Position numbers and translations under genes: made by a program
The notes under the pieces: generated by a model
Seen by the model: the letters and a program-made list of their open reading frames with translations, nothing else
Told to the model about the DNA's origin: nothing
Databases searched by the model: none
Shown: positions 17,324-25,936 of the stretch, piece after piece
Position numbering within the stretch: position 1 is the first letter of the stretch
How the letters are laid out: every line of letters begins with the position of its first letter
DNA from: Olsenella profusa DSM 13989
GTDB lineage: Bacteria > Actinomycetota > Coriobacteriia > Coriobacteriales > Atopobiaceae
Reading direction: 5' to 3'
NCBI RefSeq assembly: GCF_030811115.1
Contig: NZ_JAUSQK010000001.1
Location: forward strand, 372,001 to 436,000
Length of the DNA: 64,000 nucleotides

Positions 17324-17406
17324 CCGCCCTCGCACAACTCCCCACCGCGCATCCCGGACGTGCGCGAACGAGCATCTGACAGCAAAGACAGAGAAGGGAA
17401 GGCACG

Positions 17407-17829
17407 ATGAGAGTCGTACTGGCCTCAGACCCCGAGGGCACCGCCCTCAAGGACGACATTGCGGCATACCTGAGGGAACAGGGCCACGAGGTGGCCGACG
17501 AAGGCGAGCAGGCGGATTGCGTGGACGCCGCACTGAAGGTTGCCCACGCCGTCCTCGACGACCCCGCGAGCAGGGGCATCGTGGTCGATGGCTATGGTGC
17601 GGGAAGCTACATGGCCGCCAGCAAGGTCAAGGGCATGATATGCGCCGAGATCTCCGACGAGCGCTCCGCCTACATGACCCGCCAGCACAACAATGCCAAG
17701 GTCATCTGCCTTGGCGCCCAGATCGTGGGACCGGGGCTTGCCAAGAGCATCGCCCGCGAGTTCCTCGCGGCCGACTATGACGGCGGCCGTCACCAGATCC
17801 GCGTGGACATGCTCGACAAGATGGCATAG
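17407..17829 (+). CDS. lacA: Galactose-6-phosphate isomerase subunit LacA
   Basis: A 140-residue RpiB-fold subunit that pairs with LacB to convert galactose 6-phosphate to tagatose 6-phosphate. Family marks are the start [37 protein letters not shown] in place of the RpiB cysteine loop (LacA lacks the catalytic Cys), and [19 protein letters not shown]. The length matches the usual 142. AAGGGAAGG precedes the ATG. It lies between lacR and lacB, all rightward. Confidence 0.93.
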   Translation: MRVVLASDPEGTALKDDIAAYLREQGHEVADEGEQADCVDAALKVAHAVLDDPASRGIVVDGYGAGSYMAASKVKGMICAEISDERSAYMTRQHNNAKVICLGAQIVGPGLAKSIAREFLAADYDGGRHQIRVDMLDKMA

Positions 17830-17891
17830 CGCCACGCTCGAAACCATCCCATCACCAGCAGCTGGGGGCATCCCCCAGAGAAGGGAGCACC

Positions 17892-18416
17892 ATGGCTACA
17901 AAGATCGTCGCCATCGGTTGTGACCACATCGTCACGGACACCAAGATGCACCTGTCCGACTCACTCAAGGCGCACGGCTATCAGGTCATCGACTGTGGCA
18001 CGTACGACACCACGCGCACGCACTACCCCATCTATGGCAAGAGGGTGGGCGAGCTCGTCGCCTCCGGGAAGGCGGACGCGGGCATCGTGCTGTGCGGAAC
18101 GGGCATCGGCATCAGCGAGGCCGTCAACAAGGTGCCCGGCGCGCGCTGCGCCCTCGTGCGCGACATGACCTCCGCGCTCTTCGCTCGCAGGCACCTGGGC
18201 GCCAACGTCTGCGGCTTTGGCGGACGCATCACCGGGGAGTTTCTCATCAACGACATCGCCAACGCCTTCCTCGAGGCAGAGTACGAACCCACGCCACAGT
18301 CCGATGCGCTCGTCGCCAAGATCGATGCCGTCGAGCACGCCGACCCCAACCAGTCCGACCCCCACTTCTTTGACGAGTTCCTCGAGAAGTGGGACCGCGG
18401 CGAGTACCACGACTAG
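17892..18416 (+). CDS. lacB: Galactose-6-phosphate isomerase subunit LacB
   Basis: A 174-residue RpiB-fold subunit and partner of LacA. The N-terminal [17 protein letters not shown], the catalytic cysteine loop [18 protein letters not shown] and [19 protein letters not shown] are LacB signatures, as is the C-terminal [18 protein letters not shown]. The ribosome-binding site is GAAGGGAG. It is 62 bp after lacA and 9 bp before lacC. A degraded RpiB relative at 7141-7503 shows that more than one isomerase of this fold once existed here. Confidence 0.95.
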   Translation: MATKIVAIGCDHIVTDTKMHLSDSLKAHGYQVIDCGTYDTTRTHYPIYGKRVGELVASGKADAGIVLCGTGIGISEAVNKVPGARCALVRDMTSALFARRHLGANVCGFGGRITGEFLINDIANAFLEAEYEPTPQSDALVAKIDAVEHADPNQSDPHFFDEFLEKWDRGEYHD

Positions 18417-18425
18417 GGCACGACC

Positions 18426-19364
18426 ATGATACTCACCGTTACCCTCAACACCTCCATCGACAAGGCCTACCAGCTCGACGGTGCCCTGGAGGCGGGCACC
18501 GTGATGCGCGTCGCCCGCTGTTCGAACAGCGCTGGTGGCAAGGGGCTCAACGCCTCGCGCGCCGTCGCCTCGTGCGGGGCGACCGTACTGGCGACGGGAT
18601 TCGTCGGCGGCCACAACGGAAACCTGCTCCTGGACCTCCTGGAGCGGGACAGCATCCCCCAGCGCTTCGTGCGCGTGGGAAGCGAGACCCGCTCGTGCAT
18701 CAACGTGCTCGAGAGCCAGGGGCGCTCGACGGAGTTCCTCGAACCGGGGGCCTCCGTCACCGACGGGGAGTTCGAACGGCTCTCCGCGCTCGTTGGCGAG
18801 GAGGCAGGACGTGCCGGCGTGGTCACCATGAGCGGTAGCGTCCCGGCGGGCCTTCCCAAGACCGCCTGGGCCAAGCTCGTGTCCACCGTGCGCGCCGAGG
18901 GCGTGCCCGTGGTTCTGGACAGCTCGGGCGCGTCCCTGGAGCACGCCGTGCGCGCAGCCACCAAGCCCACCGTCATCAAGCCCAACGTCGATGAGATCTC
19001 CCAGCTGGTCGGCCATCGCGTTGCGTCGACCCCCGAGGTCGTCGATGCGGCACGGCGCCTGCACGGCGAGGGCATCCGTGATGTCATCGTCTCCCTTGGC
19101 GGGGATGGGGCCGTCCTCGTCACCGACGAGGGGGCGTTCCGTGGGTCGTCGCCCTCCATCAAGGTGCTGAACCCCGTTGGCTCGGGCGACACGCTCGTCG
19201 GCGCCTATGCCGTGGCCATGGAGCGTGGGCTCCCTGCCCCGGAGCGCCTGCGCTATGCCATGAGCAGGGCAACGGCCAACTGCCTCTCCCCCGAGACGGG
19301 ACGCTTCGATGCCGACACCGCAGACGACCTGCTCGCCCGGACGGTGGTGGAACCCATCCACTAG
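18426..19364 (+). CDS. lacC: Tagatose-6-phosphate kinase (PfkB family)
   Basis: A 312-residue sugar kinase making tagatose 1,6-bisphosphate from tagatose 6-phosphate and ATP. The N-terminal substrate motif NSAGGKGLNASRAV and the C-terminal PfkB signature with catalytic Asp (NPVGSGDTLVGAYAVAME) are present. The hexose-phosphate 1-kinase subgroup also contains 1-phosphofructokinase, but the context after lacAB supports LacC. It is the last gene of the rightward lac operon. No lacD follows; a hairpin terminator does. Confidence 0.92.
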   Translation: MILTVTLNTSIDKAYQLDGALEAGTVMRVARCSNSAGGKGLNASRAVASCGATVLATGFVGGHNGNLLLDLLERDSIPQRFVRVGSETRSCINVLESQGRSTEFLEPGASVTDGEFERLSALVGEEAGRAGVVTMSGSVPAGLPKTAWAKLVSTVRAEGVPVVLDSSGASLEHAVRAATKPTVIKPNVDEISQLVGHRVASTPEVVDAARRLHGEGIRDVIVSLGGDGAVLVTDEGAFRGSSPSIKVLNPVGSGDTLVGAYAVAMERGLPAPERLRYAMSRATANCLSPETGRFDADTADDLLARTVVEPIH

Positions 19365-19382
19365 GGTCATCCTCATGCCCTG

Positions 19383-19418
19383 CCGCAGGTCCCGTCCCGT
19401 TTTGGGCGGGGCCTGCGG
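19383..19418 (+). terminator. Hairpin after lacC
   Basis: CCGCAGGtCCCG pairs with CGGGGCCTGCGG around a CCGTTTTGGG loop region, 19 bp past the lacC stop. There is no T-run after it, so it may also be processing-related. Confidence 0.55.
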
Positions 19419-19503
19419 CCATCCTGGGGCAACCCAAGCCCCAGAGTCGGTCGTGCAGGCACAGGGGGCCGAAGGCGTGACGGCGGACGCCACCCGATCC
19501 GGT

Positions 19504-19545
19504 CGTGCGAGGTTCCCCTCCCTTCGTGCGAGGTTCCCCTCCCGT
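19504..19545. repeat. 21-bp tandem repeats
   Basis: CGTGCGAGGTTCCCCTCCC(T/G)T is repeated twice (19504, 19525). A third CGTGCGAGGTT at 19546 opens the 83-bp REP-like element, so the tandem units seem to be copies of that element's end. Confidence 0.7.
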
Positions 19546-19628
19546 CGTGCGAGGTTTTCTCGCCAAAACTGCCTCGCGTGCTGACTTGAGTCCGCATGCG
19601 AGACAATATCGGCCAAAAAACCTAGCAC
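19546..19628. repeat. REP-like 83-bp palindromic repeat, copy 2
   Basis: Inverted relative to copy 1 at 2178-2260 and about 80% identical by eye. It has the same palindromic core, GCCTCGCGTGCTGACT facing AGTCCGCATGCGAGAC. It ends CCTAGCAC, matching the start CGTGCGAGG as an imperfect inverted end. Confidence 0.65.
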
Positions 19629-19630
19629 AA

Positions 19631-19718
19631 CGGAGCCCGTATGATGACGTGCGCACGATGATGCCCACACACGACGGAGCCCACATGATGACGCTCACAC
19701 GATGATGCCCACACACGA
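19631..19718. repeat. Two 44-bp tandem repeats
   Basis: Units at 19631-19674 and 19675-19718 are identical at 39 of 44 positions by eye (CGGAGCCC..ATGATGACG...CACGATGATGCCCACA). They lie between the REP-like copy and pth, with no gene content. A partial third unit (CGATG) follows. Confidence 0.7.
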
Positions 19719-19773
19719 CGATGTGACGACCCAAGGGCCCAACACGCATGGCCCAAGGCGCCCATCACCTTGG

Positions 19774-19779
19774 TACAAT
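19774..19779 (+). promoter_or_regulatory. Possible -10 box for pth
   Basis: TACAAT within GGTACAATGG lies 85 bp upstream of the pth start. The same decamer occurs 41 bp before the pyrE start (23064-23073). No clear -35 matches at either site. Confidence 0.35.
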
Positions 19780-19800
19780 GGCGCGCGAGGTCACAAGGCG

Positions 19801-19834
19801 GACGCTGCGCGAGGTGGTGCTCGCCAAGCCGCAG
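19801..19834. repeat. 34-bp direct repeat, pth leader copy
   Basis: These 34 bases are identical to 20059-20092 inside pth, where they encode TLREVVLAKPQ. In the leader the same reading frame is open and reads the same peptide. CACAAGG also precedes both copies. It looks like a short internal duplication placed just before the gene. Confidence 0.8.
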
Positions 19835-19858
19835 CAAGCCACATTGAGGGAGCAAGCG

Positions 19859-20452
19859 ATGCCCCAGCGCACGGACACCACACCAACGGACATCCGCCTC
19901 ATCTGTGGCCTGGGCAACCCTGGGGCCGACTACGAGCGCACGCGGCACAACGCCGGGTTCCTCACCATCGATGCCATCGCCCGGCGCGAGCGCGTCTCCT
20001 ACTGGAGGCGCGAGGTGGGCTGTCTCACCTGCCGCCTGCGCCACAAGGGACCGGACGGGACGCTGCGCGAGGTGGTGCTCGCCAAGCCGCAGGGCTACAT
20101 GAACACGAGCGGTGGTCCCCTCTCCAAGCTCATGCGCGAGCTGGGCCTCGCCCCCACCCAGATCCTCGTCGTCCACGACGAGGTCGACCTCTCGGCGGGC
20201 ACGGTCTCCGTCAAGCTGGGCGGTGGCCTCAACGCCCACAACGGACTCAGGTCCATCGCCAACAAGCTGGGCACACGCGACTTCGCCCGCGTGCGCGTGG
20301 GCACGGGGCGTCCGCCCGGCAGGATGAGCGTGGCGGACTTCGCTCTGCGGCAGCTCAAGGGCAACTTCCTCACGGACTTCGAACTCACCTGCGAGTCCGC
20401 GGCGGACGTCTGCATCTCCATCCTCGAGCGGGGCCTCCCCCGACAGGCCTAG
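19859..20452 (+). CDS. pth: Peptidyl-tRNA hydrolase
   Basis: A 197-residue esterase that frees tRNA from stalled peptidyl-tRNA. Conserved elements are ICGLGNPGADYERTRHNAGF, with the catalytic His and Asn, then KPQGYMNTSGGPL, VVHDEVDLSAGTVSVKLGG with the catalytic Asp, and AHNGLRSIANKLGTRDFARV. GAGGGAGC precedes the ATG at 19859; codons further upstream come from the duplicated 34-bp leader segment and are unlikely to be translated as part of Pth. A monocistronic context is likely. Confidence 0.95.
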   Translation: MPQRTDTTPTDIRLICGLGNPGADYERTRHNAGFLTIDAIARRERVSYWRREVGCLTCRLRHKGPDGTLREVVLAKPQGYMNTSGGPLSKLMRELGLAPTQILVVHDEVDLSAGTVSVKLGGGLNAHNGLRSIANKLGTRDFARVRVGTGRPPGRMSVADFALRQLKGNFLTDFELTCESAADVCISILERGLPRQA

Positions 20453-20595
20453 CGAGACACTCCGGACGCCGGACACACTTTTGGCCCGTTTGCACGCTGG
20501 CATGCCAGTGCTCATGAACTACACTAGTGAGCAGTGTTTGGAGAGGGTGTCCTGCTGTCGCAGGACACGCAGTGTGTTCGGAGAGGAGCACATAG

Positions 20596-21438
20596 ATGTA
20601 CAAAATCCTCGAGAAGACGCAGTTCTCCGAGAAGGTGTTCAAGTTTCGCATCGAGGCACCGGAGTTGGCCAGGCATGCCCATGCCGGCCAGTTCCTCATG
20701 GTGCGCGCCAACGAGACGGGCGAGCGCGTGCCCTTCACGTTCGCGGACTGGAACGCCGAGGAGGGCTGGGTCGAGTTCATCTTCATGGTGATCGGCAAGA
20801 CCACCACGATGCTTGCGAGCTACGAGGTGGGAGACTCCCTGCAGGACGTCACGGGGCCTCTGGGCCAGCCCACCGAGATGGCGCCCGGCACGTGGGCCGT
20901 CATCGGCGGCGGCGTCGGGCTGGCCATCGCCTACCCCGTCGCCCGCCAGTTTGCGGCCTCGGGCAACGAGGTGCACGCCATCATGGGCGCCCGCACCAAG
21001 GACCTACTGCTGTTGGAGGACCAGTTCCGCTCCGTGTTCGATGACGACCACGTGCACATCACCACGGACGACGGCTCCTACGGCGAGAAGGGCGTGGTCA
21101 CCGCACCGCTGGAGCGCCTGCTCCAGGAGGGCAAGGTCGACCACATCTTCTGCGTGGGGCCCGTTCCCATGATGAAGTTCTCGACCCTCACCGCCGAGAA
21201 GTACGAGACCCCCATCACCGCCTCGCTCAACCCCATCATGGTCGATGGCACGGGCATGTGCGGCTGCTGTCGCGTGGAGGTGGGCGGCAAGACCAAGTTC
21301 GCCTGCGTCGATGGTCCCGACTTTGACGCCACGAAGGTCGACTGGGACGACCTGCGCGCACGTCAGGCTGCATACCTTACCGAGGAGGGCCAGGCCCTCG
21401 AGGCCTACGAGGAGGCGATGTGCGCATGCCGGAGGTAA
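20596..21438 (+). CDS. nfnA: NfnA-like ferredoxin-NADP reductase, small subunit
   Basis: A 280-residue flavoprotein of the PyrK/dihydroorotate-dehydrogenase electron-transfer type. The N-terminal barrel binds FAD (GERVPFTFADWN), the middle Rossmann part has VIGGGVGLAIAYPVARQF, and the C-terminal [2Fe-2S] site has the Cys cluster GTGMCGCCRVEVGGKTKFAC. In NfnAB this subunit takes electrons from NADH and bifurcates between ferredoxin and NADP. AGAGGAGC precedes the ATG. It overlaps the start of the next gene, as expected for a coupled two-subunit complex. A nonbifurcating sulfide dehydrogenase role is an alternative. Confidence 0.88.
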   Translation: MYKILEKTQFSEKVFKFRIEAPELARHAHAGQFLMVRANETGERVPFTFADWNAEEGWVEFIFMVIGKTTTMLASYEVGDSLQDVTGPLGQPTEMAPGTWAVIGGGVGLAIAYPVARQFAASGNEVHAIMGARTKDLLLLEDQFRSVFDDDHVHITTDDGSYGEKGVVTAPLERLLQEGKVDHIFCVGPVPMMKFSTLTAEKYETPITASLNPIMVDGTGMCGCCRVEVGGKTKFACVDGPDFDATKVDWDDLRARQAAYLTEEGQALEAYEEAMCACRR

Positions 21439-22835
21439 ACGGTCGCTGGGTCGCGGACATGAAGGCGCCGCGCACCGCAGACAACGAGGAGCCCGCCGAG
21501 GAACGTGCCCACGACTTCCGTCCGGTGGACAAGGGCTTCACCGAGGAGATGGCCATCGCGGAGGCCGCGCGCTGCATGAGATGCAAGAAGCCCCTGTGCG
21601 TCGAGGGCTGCCCCGTGAACATCGACATCCCCTCCTTCATCGAGAAGATCTACGAGCGCAAGTTCGGCGAGGGCCTCGACGTCATCCACGAGCAGTCCAT
21701 GCTGCCCGCCATCTGCGGCCGCGTCTGCCCGCAGGAGAACCAGTGCGAGGGCGTCTGCATCCGTGGCCGCCGGGGCGAGCCCGTGGCCATCGGCCAGCTT
21801 GAGCGCTTCCTGGGCGACCAACCCGAGCTCGCCTCCACACCCGAGATGGCGCCTAGGAACGGCAAGAGGGTCGCCGTCATCGGCTCCGGCCCGTCCGGCA
21901 TCACCTGCGCCGGCGAGCTGGCCCGCAACGGCTTTGACGTCACCGTGTACGAGTCGTTCTTCACCGGCGGCGGCGTGCTGGTCTACGGCATTCCCGAGTT
22001 CCGTCTGCCCAAGGCGGTCGTCAAGCACGAGATCGACGGCCTCAGGGAGCTGGGCGTCACATTCGAGTACAACAGCGTCATGGGCAACCTGGCGGACGCC
22101 GAGGAGCTCCTGGGCGAGAAGGGCTTCGATGCGCTCTATGTGGCCACCGGGGCCGGCCTCCCCAAGTTCCTCAACATCCCCGGCGAGAACCTGCCCAACG
22201 TGTACTTTGCCAACGAGTACCTCACGCGCGTCAACCTCATGAGGGCCAACGAGTTCCCAAAGTTCGACACACCCACCAAACATGGCAGGCAGGTCATCGT
22301 CTTTGGTGGCGGCAACGTTGCCATGGATGCCGTACGCACGGCCAAGCGCCTGGGAGCCGACCGCGCCATCATCGCCTATCGCCGCACCGAGGCGGAGATG
22401 CCCGCCCGTAAGGCGGAGCTCCACCACGCCAAGGCCGAGGGCGTGGAGGTCATGCCGCTGGTCTCTCCCCTCGAGTTCCTCAAGGGCGAGGATGGCAACG
22501 TCTGCGGCGTGCGCGTGCAGCGGATGGAGCTGGGCGAGCCGGACGACTCCGGTCGCCGCCGCCCCGTCCCCATCGAGGGTGCCATCGAGGAGATCTCCTG
22601 CGACGTGGCCATCTCGGCCATCGGCACCAACGCCAACCCCTTTGCCCGAAAGATCGGTGGCATGGAGCTCAACAAGTGGGGCTATATCGTCGCCAACGAG
22701 GAGACGGGCCGCACGAGCAACCCCAGGATCTGGGCGGGCGGCGACATCGTCACCGGTGCCGCGACCGTCATCCTGGCCATGGGCGCCGGCAAGAAGGCGG
22801 CAGCGGACATGACCAAGGTGCTGCTTGGGCAGTAG
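21426..22835 (+). CDS. nfnB: NfnB-like NADPH-binding subunit (GltD family)
   Basis: A 469-residue GltD-like flavoprotein and partner of NfnA. The N-terminus carries two [4Fe-4S] Cys groups (ARCMRCKKPLCVEGCPVNID and ICGRVCPQENQCEGVCI). An FAD-binding Rossmann fold (VAVIGSGPSGITCAGELA) and an NADPH fold (VIVFGGGNVAMDAVRTA) follow, and AGGDIVTGAATVILAMGAGK closes the FAD domain. ATG 21426 lies inside the nfnA end, with AGGAGG at 21409-21414; GTG 21420 is an alternative. Translation is coupled to nfnA. A hairpin lies downstream. Confidence 0.9.
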   Translation: MPEVNGRWVADMKAPRTADNEEPAEERAHDFRPVDKGFTEEMAIAEAARCMRCKKPLCVEGCPVNIDIPSFIEKIYERKFGEGLDVIHEQSMLPAICGRVCPQENQCEGVCIRGRRGEPVAIGQLERFLGDQPELASTPEMAPRNGKRVAVIGSGPSGITCAGELARNGFDVTVYESFFTGGGVLVYGIPEFRLPKAVVKHEIDGLRELGVTFEYNSVMGNLADAEELLGEKGFDALYVATGAGLPKFLNIPGENLPNVYFANEYLTRVNLMRANEFPKFDTPTKHGRQVIVFGGGNVAMDAVRTAKRLGADRAIIAYRRTEAEMPARKAELHHAKAEGVEVMPLVSPLEFLKGEDGNVCGVRVQRMELGEPDDSGRRRPVPIEGAIEEISCDVAISAIGTNANPFARKIGGMELNKWGYIVANEETGRTSNPRIWAGGDIVTGAATVILAMGAGKKAAADMTKVLLGQ

Positions 22836-22867
22836 TCGGCACGCGACACACCATCCGCACAGGTGCG

Positions 22868-22892
22868 GCCCGGAATCAGGCAGGTTCCGGGC
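22868..22892 (+). terminator. Hairpin after nfnB
   Basis: GCCCGGAA and TTCCGGGC pair around a 9-base loop, 33 bp past the stop. There is no strong T-run. Confidence 0.55.
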
Positions 22893-22920
22893 TGCGTTGC
22901 TTGCGTGGGGCATGCCTGCA

Positions 22921-23015
22921 TGCCGTCCCGTAGCCAGATGCGTACGATGGTGACACCTCTAGGCGCCTTTGCCCCTTTTTTGTCGCAACGACGCACATCT
23001 GGCTACGGGACGGCA
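22921..23015. repeat. Long hairpin element, 23-bp arms
   Basis: The left arm (22921-22943) and right arm (22991-23015) are complementary over 23 bp, apart from two extra bases (CA) in the right arm. The loop is 47 bp and contains CTCTAGGCGCC and a T-run. It stands between nfnB and pyrE and may be a small repeat element or an additional termination structure for read-through. Confidence 0.7.
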
Positions 23016-23065
23016 CGGGAGGGGTGGTACGGGACCATCTGTCCCGCCCGTCCGAGACGCCACGG

Positions 23066-23071
23066 TACAAT
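23066..23071 (+). promoter_or_regulatory. Possible -10 box for pyrE
   Basis: TACAAT in GGTACAATGG, 41 bp before the pyrE start, the same decamer as upstream of pth. No clear -35 is seen. Confidence 0.35.
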
Positions 23072-23111
23072 GGACGAGGCACCCACCCGCCCATACACAC
23101 GGAGGAACCCC

Positions 23112-23795
23112 ATGCAGGACTACAGGCGCGCGTTCATCGAGTTCATGGTCACAAGCGATGTGCTCAGGTTTGGCAGCTTCACGCTCAAGAGCGGCCGCCA
23201 GTCCCCCTTCTTCATGAACGCCGGCGCCTACGTGACGGGCAGCCAGCTCGGCCGTCTGGGCCGCTTCTATGCCCAGGCCATCCATGAGAGCTTCGGCGAT
23301 GACTTTGACGTGGTCTTTGGTCCCGCCTACAAGGGCATCCCCCTGGCCGTTGTCACGGCCATCGCCTACCATGAGCTCTACGGCAGGGACGTCCGCTACT
23401 GCGCGGATCGCAAGGAGGCCAAGGACCACGGGGCCGACAGGGGCCAGCTCCTGGGCACCGAGCCCCACGACGGCGACCGCGTGGTCATCGTGGAGGACGT
23501 GACCACCTCCGGCAAGTCCATCGACGAGACCTACCCCAAGCTCAAGGGCGCGGCAGACGTCGAGGTCGTGGGCCTCATGGTCTCGCTCGACCGCAGGGAG
23601 GTGGGCAAGGGCGGAAAGGTCACCGCGCAGCAGGAGATCCAGGAGCGCTACGGCTTCCCCGTCGCCTCCATCGTGAGCATGGACGAGGTCGTGGAGGCGC
23701 TCCACAACCATGAGGTCAAGGGGCGGGTGGTGATCGATGACGCGCTCAAGGACGCCATCGATGCCTACTACGCGCGCTATGGCGTCAGGGCCTAG
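23112..23795 (+). CDS. pyrE: Orotate phosphoribosyltransferase
   Basis: A 227-residue enzyme making orotidine 5'-phosphate from orotate and PRPP in pyrimidine synthesis. It shows FTLKSGRQSPFFMNAG, FGPAYKGIPLAVVTAIAY, the catalytic Lys region DRKEAKDHG, and the PRPP loop VVIVEDVTTSGKS. The ATG at 23112 has GGAGGA upstream; longer in-frame upstream sequence overlaps the long hairpin and is not coding. No other pyr gene is adjacent, so it is an isolated gene here. Confidence 0.95.
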   Translation: MQDYRRAFIEFMVTSDVLRFGSFTLKSGRQSPFFMNAGAYVTGSQLGRLGRFYAQAIHESFGDDFDVVFGPAYKGIPLAVVTAIAYHELYGRDVRYCADRKEAKDHGADRGQLLGTEPHDGDRVVIVEDVTTSGKSIDETYPKLKGAADVEVVGLMVSLDRREVGKGGKVTAQQEIQERYGFPVASIVSMDEVVEALHNHEVKGRVVIDDALKDAIDAYYARYGVRA

Positions 23796-23857
23796 CACGC
23801 CTGCCGCCCAAGGCCACCCGCACGTCGCAGGAGCGTCACCGCAAGGCCCAGCGACGC

Positions 23858-24928
23858 CTATCGGTTGGCCTTGAGCGTGGCAAAGACCCTGGTGCTGTGA
23901 CGCCTCACGAACGAGATGAGCGTCCCCTCGTGGTAGCAGAGCAGGGGGTTCTGCGCCCTGATGGGCGCCAGCATGAGGTTCATCATCCGCGAGTGCGGAC
24001 GTGCCACCTGCACGGCGAGGCAGGCGCGCTCGCTGGAGATCATGCGTTTGATCTCGTGCAGCTTCTGCTCGCGCGTGAGCTCGCACTTGGGGTTGCATAC
24101 GTTCTCGATGCATCCCACCAGACGCTCGATGTAGCGACGCTGCACCATCTCCATGCTCGCCACGTCACCGTCCAGGCCCCAGTGCCGATAGAGGTCAAGC
24201 ATCCAGCTGTGTTCCTCCTCGCGCTTCTGGTACATGTTCGGTCGCCAGCGCGCCGTCTCGCTCTCGCTGCGCTGGCGGACGAAGTGGTAGTGGCCACGCG
24301 AGATGACGCCGACCCGCTCCACGTCGCGTATGTAGTCGAGCACGAAGGGGAAGTCATCCCAGAACGTCGGCCTGAAGCGGATGCCCAGCCGCTCGATGCG
24401 CTCGCGCAGGAAGAGCTTGCTCCAAGGCGGATAGAGCTGGTTGGCGTCAAAGAGCCGCCAGGCGGCCGCACGGAACTCCGCCTGCGTGCCGTAGACGGCA
24501 TCGTCACAGCTCTTGAGCTCGCTGGTATGTTGGTCGGCATCGCCATAGTACGTATCGATGAAGAAGCCTGCCACCACGAGCTCAAGGCGATTGGCGATGG
24601 CCAGGGCATGCAGGTCGTCGAGCATGGTGGGCTCAGCCCAGTCATCCGCGTCAAAGAACATCACATACGTGCCACGGGCACGGTCGAGCGCACGGTTGCG
24701 CGCCGCGGGGGCACCGGCATTCTCCTGATGGAACACGGTCACACGGATGTCGCGCTCGGCGATGGCGTCAAGCACCTTGCCCGTGCGGTCGGTGGAGCCA
24801 TCGTCCACGACCAACAGCTCGAAGTCCTCGAACGTCTGATGCTGGATGCTCTCGATGGCGCGACGCACGTACCCATCCACGTTGTAGGCAGGCATGATGA
24901 TTGTGATCTCGGGATGTTTGGGGCCCAT
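23858..24928 (-). CDS. Family 2 glycosyltransferase
   Basis: A 356-residue GT-A fold transferase. The nucleotide-sugar site is seen in IIMPAYNVDGYVRRAIESIQ, LLVVDDGSTDRTGKVL and GTYVMFFDADDWAEP (the DxD-like metal motif). The C-terminal half has no membrane span and is His/Arg rich, so it is likely a peripheral cytoplasmic enzyme for surface glycan. The ATG at 24928 (GGAGACGTGAG upstream) is preferred over an upstream ATG at 24985. There are no other polysaccharide genes nearby, so donor and acceptor are unknown. Confidence 0.88.
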   Translation of the reverse strand: MGPKHPEITIIMPAYNVDGYVRRAIESIQHQTFEDFELLVVDDGSTDRTGKVLDAIAERDIRVTVFHQENAGAPAARNRALDRARGTYVMFFDADDWAEPTMLDDLHALAIANRLELVVAGFFIDTYYGDADQHTSELKSCDDAVYGTQAEFRAAAWRLFDANQLYPPWSKLFLRERIERLGIRFRPTFWDDFPFVLDYIRDVERVGVISRGHYHFVRQRSESETARWRPNMYQKREEEHSWMLDLYRHWGLDGDVASMEMVQRRYIERLVGCIENVCNPKCELTREQKLHEIKRMISSERACLAVQVARPHSRMMNLMLAPIRAQNPLLCYHEGTLISFVRRHSTRVFATLKANR

Positions 24929-25108
24929 CTCACGTCTCCAAACCCATATGTTCCATATCAAACGCCCATATGCTTGAATTATCACATGAAACCATGCGTG
25001 CGGTGTGTACGCCCTATGGTCATGCGGGAACCCCCGATAAAATCACAGAATGGTGGCAGGCATCACCATGGTGCCTGGTCGTGTAGGGCCCGCGGCGGGC
25101 CAGGTGGC

Positions 25109-25936
25109 TCACCTCCAGGGCGTGAGCGGGCCGGACGGATAGTCCACGCCCACAAGCGTGAGGCCCTCTGCCGGTGCCGTGGGGCCGGCGGCCCTGCGGT
25201 CGCGCGCGGCCAGGGCATCCGCCAGCCACCGGGCGTCCCGCTGCCCGCGACCCACCTCCACGAGGCTGCCCACGATGATGCGCACCATGTTGTGCAGGAA
25301 GGCGTTGCCACGCACGTCCACGACGACCAGCTCCTCGCCCGCCTCGCATACCTGTGCCACCTCGATGGACGTCAGGTTGCGGCAGAGCGAGCGGCCACCG
25401 CGGATCAAGAGCTCCGCGGACGTCGCCTTGCAGAACGACGTGAAGTCGTGCTCGCCCACGAGGGCCTGCGCGGCGCACGCCATGGCACCAACGTCCAGAC
25501 GCTCGATGCCGCGGATCCACCAGGCATGGCCCCATGCCATCACGGGCCGCGCCATCCCACACACCAGACGATAGCGATAGTGGCGCCCCTGGGCGTCAAG
25601 GCGCGCCGAGAACCCCCGAGGAGCCTGGTACAGCCCCCGTAGGGCGAGGTCATCCGGCGTCAACGCCACGATTGACGAGCGCAGGCGCCGACCGGGCAAC
25701 GTGGCCTCCTCAACCGTGATGGGAACGCTCGCATGCTGACCGAGGGCATGCACCCCCGCATCGGTACGTCCGGCCACCTCCATCTCGATGGGGCGCCTGA
25801 GCACGGTCGTCAGCGCCTCGCGCAGCTCGCCGGCCACCGTGCGCCGTCCCGGCTGCTCGGCCCAGCCCGAGAAGCCCGCGCCACGATAGCCCAGATGCAT
25901 CACCATCGTGGCACCCCGGACCTCTCCCCTGCCCAT
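25109..25936 (-). CDS. truA: tRNA pseudouridine(38-40) synthase TruA
   Basis: A 275-residue enzyme that isomerises uridines 38-40 in the tRNA anticodon arm. Family signs are HLGYRGAGFSGWAEQPGRRT, the catalytic Asp in AGRTDAGVHALGQ, ARLDAQGRHYRYRL and RGNAFLHNMVRIIVGSLVEV. The ATG at 25936 shares a base with the stop of the acetyltransferase gene (TGATG), indicating translational coupling. An internal ATG ten codons on is a possible alternative. As often in Gram-positive bacteria, truA follows the rpoA-rplQ cluster. Confidence 0.94.
   Translation of the reverse strand: MGRGEVRGATMVMHLGYRGAGFSGWAEQPGRRTVAGELREALTTVLRRPIEMEVAGRTDAGVHALGQHASVPITVEEATLPGRRLRSSIVALTPDDLALRGLYQAPRGFSARLDAQGRHYRYRLVCGMARPVMAWGHAWWIRGIERLDVGAMACAAQALVGEHDFTSFCKATSAELLIRGGRSLCRNLTSIEVAQVCEAGEELVVVDVRGNAFLHNMVRIIVGSLVEVGRGQRDARWLADALAARDRRAAGPTAPAEGLTLVGVDYPSGPLTPWR

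Noticed and set aside
18516-18531. Perfect 16-bp palindrome CGCTGTTCGAACAGCG inside lacC, similar to the lac operator candidates
   Set aside because: It encodes the conserved CSNSAGG substrate motif of LacC, so coding constraint explains it better than an operator.
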